A DNA stretch of 64,000 nucleotides from Halomonas salipaludis (GTDB lineage Bacteria > Pseudomonadota > Gammaproteobacteria > Pseudomonadales > Halomonadaceae): positions 186,001-250,000 of the forward strand of contig NZ_NSKB01000003.1 of assembly GCF_002286975.1 (NCBI RefSeq), in the 5' to 3' direction. Shown one piece after another: positions 62,478-64,000 of this stretch. The position numbers and the translations under genes are program-made. A model generated the notes under the pieces. It worked only from the letters and a program-made list of their open reading frames with translations, ran no database searches and had not been told where the DNA came from. Every line of letters begins with the position of its first letter. The stretch's first letter is position 1.

Positions 62478-63167
62478 ATGACCGCCAAGACCGTTCTGAT
62501 CGTCGATGACGAAGCCCCCATCCGCGAAATGATCGCCGTGGCCCTCGAGATGGCCGACTACCGGGTGCTCGAGGCCGACAACGCCCAGGATGCCCATGCC
62601 ATGATCGTCGACAACCAGCCCGACCTGCTACTGCTCGACTGGATGATGCCGGGCACCAGTGGCATCGAGCTGGCACGCCGCCTCAAGCGCGAGGAAACCA
62701 CCAGCGAACTGCCTATCATCCTGCTCACCGCCAAGAGCGAGGAGGACAACAAGATTCAGGGCCTCGAGGCCGGCGCCGACGACTACATCACCAAGCCGTT
62801 CTCGCCCCGCGAGCTGGTGGCACGCCTCAAGGCCGTGCTACGCCGCACCACGCCCAAGGGCGTCGAGGAGGCGGTGGAGGTCGAGGGGCTGATACTCGAC
62901 CCCGCCAGCCACCGGGTCAGCGCCCACGGCAGCGCGGTGGAGATCGGCCCCACCGAATATCGTCTACTGCAGTTCTTCATGACGCACCAGGAACGCGCCT
63001 ATACTCGTAGTCAGCTGCTCGACCAGGTGTGGGGCGGCAATGTCTATGTCGAGGAGCGAACCGTGGATGTGCATATTCGCCGCCTGCGCAAGGCGCTGGG
63101 CGAACCCCATCAGCATCTGATCCAGACCGTGCGCGGTACCGGCTATCGGTTCTCCGCCAAGATCTGA
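62478..63167 (+). CDS. phoB: Phosphate regulon response regulator PhoB
   Basis: 229 residues. Receiver with DDEAPIREMIAVALEM and phospho-acceptor Asp in LLLLDWMMPGTSG (near 53-56), LTAKSEEDNKI, and TKPFSPRELVARL; C-terminal winged helix ending in VDVHIRRLRKALGEP and VRGTGYRFSAKI. It activates the Pho regulon, which in this organism likely includes the phn operon at 33692-44256. phoR starts 1 nt after its stop. Confidence 0.96.
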   Translation: MTAKTVLIVDDEAPIREMIAVALEMADYRVLEADNAQDAHAMIVDNQPDLLLLDWMMPGTSGIELARRLKREETTSELPIILLTAKSEEDNKIQGLEAGADDYITKPFSPRELVARLKAVLRRTTPKGVEEAVEVEGLILDPASHRVSAHGSAVEIGPTEYRLLQFFMTHQERAYTRSQLLDQVWGGNVYVEERTVDVHIRRLRKALGEPHQHLIQTVRGTGYRFSAKI

Positions 63168-63168
63168 C

Positions 63169-64000
63169 ATGCGTCTGTGGAGCCGCGAGCTGTGCCGCCT
63201 GGCGCTGATCACCGCCGCCGCCAGCCTGGTCGGCTGGCTGCTGGGCACCACCAGTCTCGGTCTGGCCGCAGGCCTAGCCATCGTGCTGCTGCTGCAGCTG
63301 CGCCAGCTGCACGCTCTGCACCGCTGGCTGACCCGTCATCCCCACGCCGAACCGCCCGCCGCCCGCGGCCTGTGGGGCGAACTGTTCGACCGCCTCTACA
63401 AGTATCAGAAGGCCCAGCGCATCACCCAGCAGCGCCTGCGCGACACCCTCAAGCGCATCCAGGACTCCTCGGAGGCGATGAGCGACAGCGTGGTGATGCT
63501 CGACCGTCGCGGCGACCTGGAGTGGTGGAACAGCGCCGCCGGACGCATGCTGGGGCTGCAAACCGTCCACGACCGCGGCCAGCACATCACCAACCTGCTG
63601 CGTGATCCACGCTTCATCGACTACTTCAACGCCCGCGACTACCGCGAGCCGCTGACGCTGACCTCGCCCATCGATGAGCGCCAGGTGTTGCAGTTCCAGA
63701 TCACCCTCTACGGCGACGACGAGCGACTGCTGATGGCCCGCGACATCACTCGCCTGCACCGCCTCGAGCAGATGCGCCGCGACTTCGTGGCCAACGTCTC
63801 CCACGAGCTGCGCACGCCGCTGACGGTGCTGGCCGGCTACCTCGAAACCTACACCGACATCGCCGATCAGTTGCCGCCGCGCCTGGCCCGTGGTCTGGGC
63901 CAGATGCAGGCCCAGACCTCGCGCATGCAGAACCTGGTCAACGACCTGCTGCTGCTGTCGCGGCTGGAGATAGACCGGCGCGGCGACGACGAGGCGCCGG
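63169..64000 (+). CDS. phoR: Phosphate regulon sensor kinase PhoR (truncated by window end)
   Basis: The frame opens at ATG 63169 and runs past the right edge (277 codons seen). N-terminal two-helix membrane region (LALITAAASLVGWLLG, LGLAAGLAIVLLLQL), then a PAS-like region (SDSVVMLDRRGDLEWWNSAAGRML, about 105-190), and HisKA with the phospho-accepting His in VANVSHELRTPLTVLAGY. The HATPase domain lies outside the window. Coupled to phoB. Confidence 0.95.
   Translation, partial: MRLWSRELCRLALITAAASLVGWLLGTTSLGLAAGLAIVLLLQLRQLHALHRWLTRHPHAEPPAARGLWGELFDRLYKYQKAQRITQQRLRDTLKRIQDSSEAMSDSVVMLDRRGDLEWWNSAAGRMLGLQTVHDRGQHITNLLRDPRFIDYFNARDYREPLTLTSPIDERQVLQFQITLYGDDERLLMARDITRLHRLEQMRRDFVANVSHELRTPLTVLAGYLETYTDIADQLPPRLARGLGQMQAQTSRMQNLVNDLLLLSRLEIDRRGDDEAP

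Overview
The window is GC-rich gammaproteobacterial chromosome that looks like a halophile of the Halomonas group (Halomonadaceae). This is inferred from gene order and protein character: oxyR-recG, hupB / rubredoxin reductase / ubiC-ubiA-phoB-phoR, gmk-rpoZ-spoT-ridA and a Trk potassium module. No 16S rRNA gene or tRNA was recognised, so the assignment is not proven.

Layout. (1) 1-600: the tail of an unidentified gene and a short RadC-type JAMM protein of the kind found on mobile elements. (2) 661-7365 (minus strand): potassium module trkH, a KdpD-like kinase lacking the usual N-terminal KdpD domain, kdpE, trkA and apbE. (3) 7602-9481: L,D-transpeptidase and lgt. (4) 9641-19647: copper/envelope island. 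Leftward genes encode a small Cys-rich exported protein, a Tat-exported multicopper oxidase with a His-rich loop, an Asp-box lipoprotein, an MsrQ-like haem membrane protein, an unknown membrane protein, cardiolipin synthase and a second Cys-rich exported protein. Rightward genes encode a Met-rich repeat protein, a Cu+ P-type ATPase and a small membrane protein. The divergent control region has an exact FNR/Anr box and a MerR-like promoter dyad. (5) 19928-22361: divergent chrB/chrA chromate resistance, ending in a clear intrinsic terminator. (6) 22476-30546: a three-gene defence operon, type III mod, an AlbA/HATPase regulator, and res; mod has an AT-rich mosaic specificity segment. (7) 30560-33690: a degraded satellite or prophage island with an inovirus Gp2-like replication protein, AlpA and an AT-rich orphan gene with a 14-bp palindromic operator.

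(8) 33692-44441: a complete C-P lyase operon phnCDEFGHIJKLMNP (minus strand, no phnO) with tight start/stop overlaps. Matching TGTCTAGACA operators lie at the operon promoter and over the phnF start codon, and a candidate Pho box lies upstream. phoB-phoR, which would drive it during phosphate starvation, lie at the right end of the window behind their own candidate Pho box. (9) 44547-48252: an amino-acid racemase-like gene plus a DUF1611 gene (a possible D-amino-acid route), divergent from an MFS exporter. (10) 48335-64000: core genes gmk, rpoZ, spoT, ridA, a PagL-type lipid A deacylase, a YeeZ-like epimerase, oxyR, recG, yccS-like, a small SCP2-like protein, hupB, rubredoxin reductase, ubiC, ubiA, phoB and truncated phoR.

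The most interesting candidates are the KdpDE pair wired into a Trk operon, the mod-AlbA-res operon, the Anr/MerR-like control region of the copper island, and the PhnF operator pair. Starts were moved from the longest possible ORF where a ribosome-binding site or a stop/start overlap favoured it; each entry says so.
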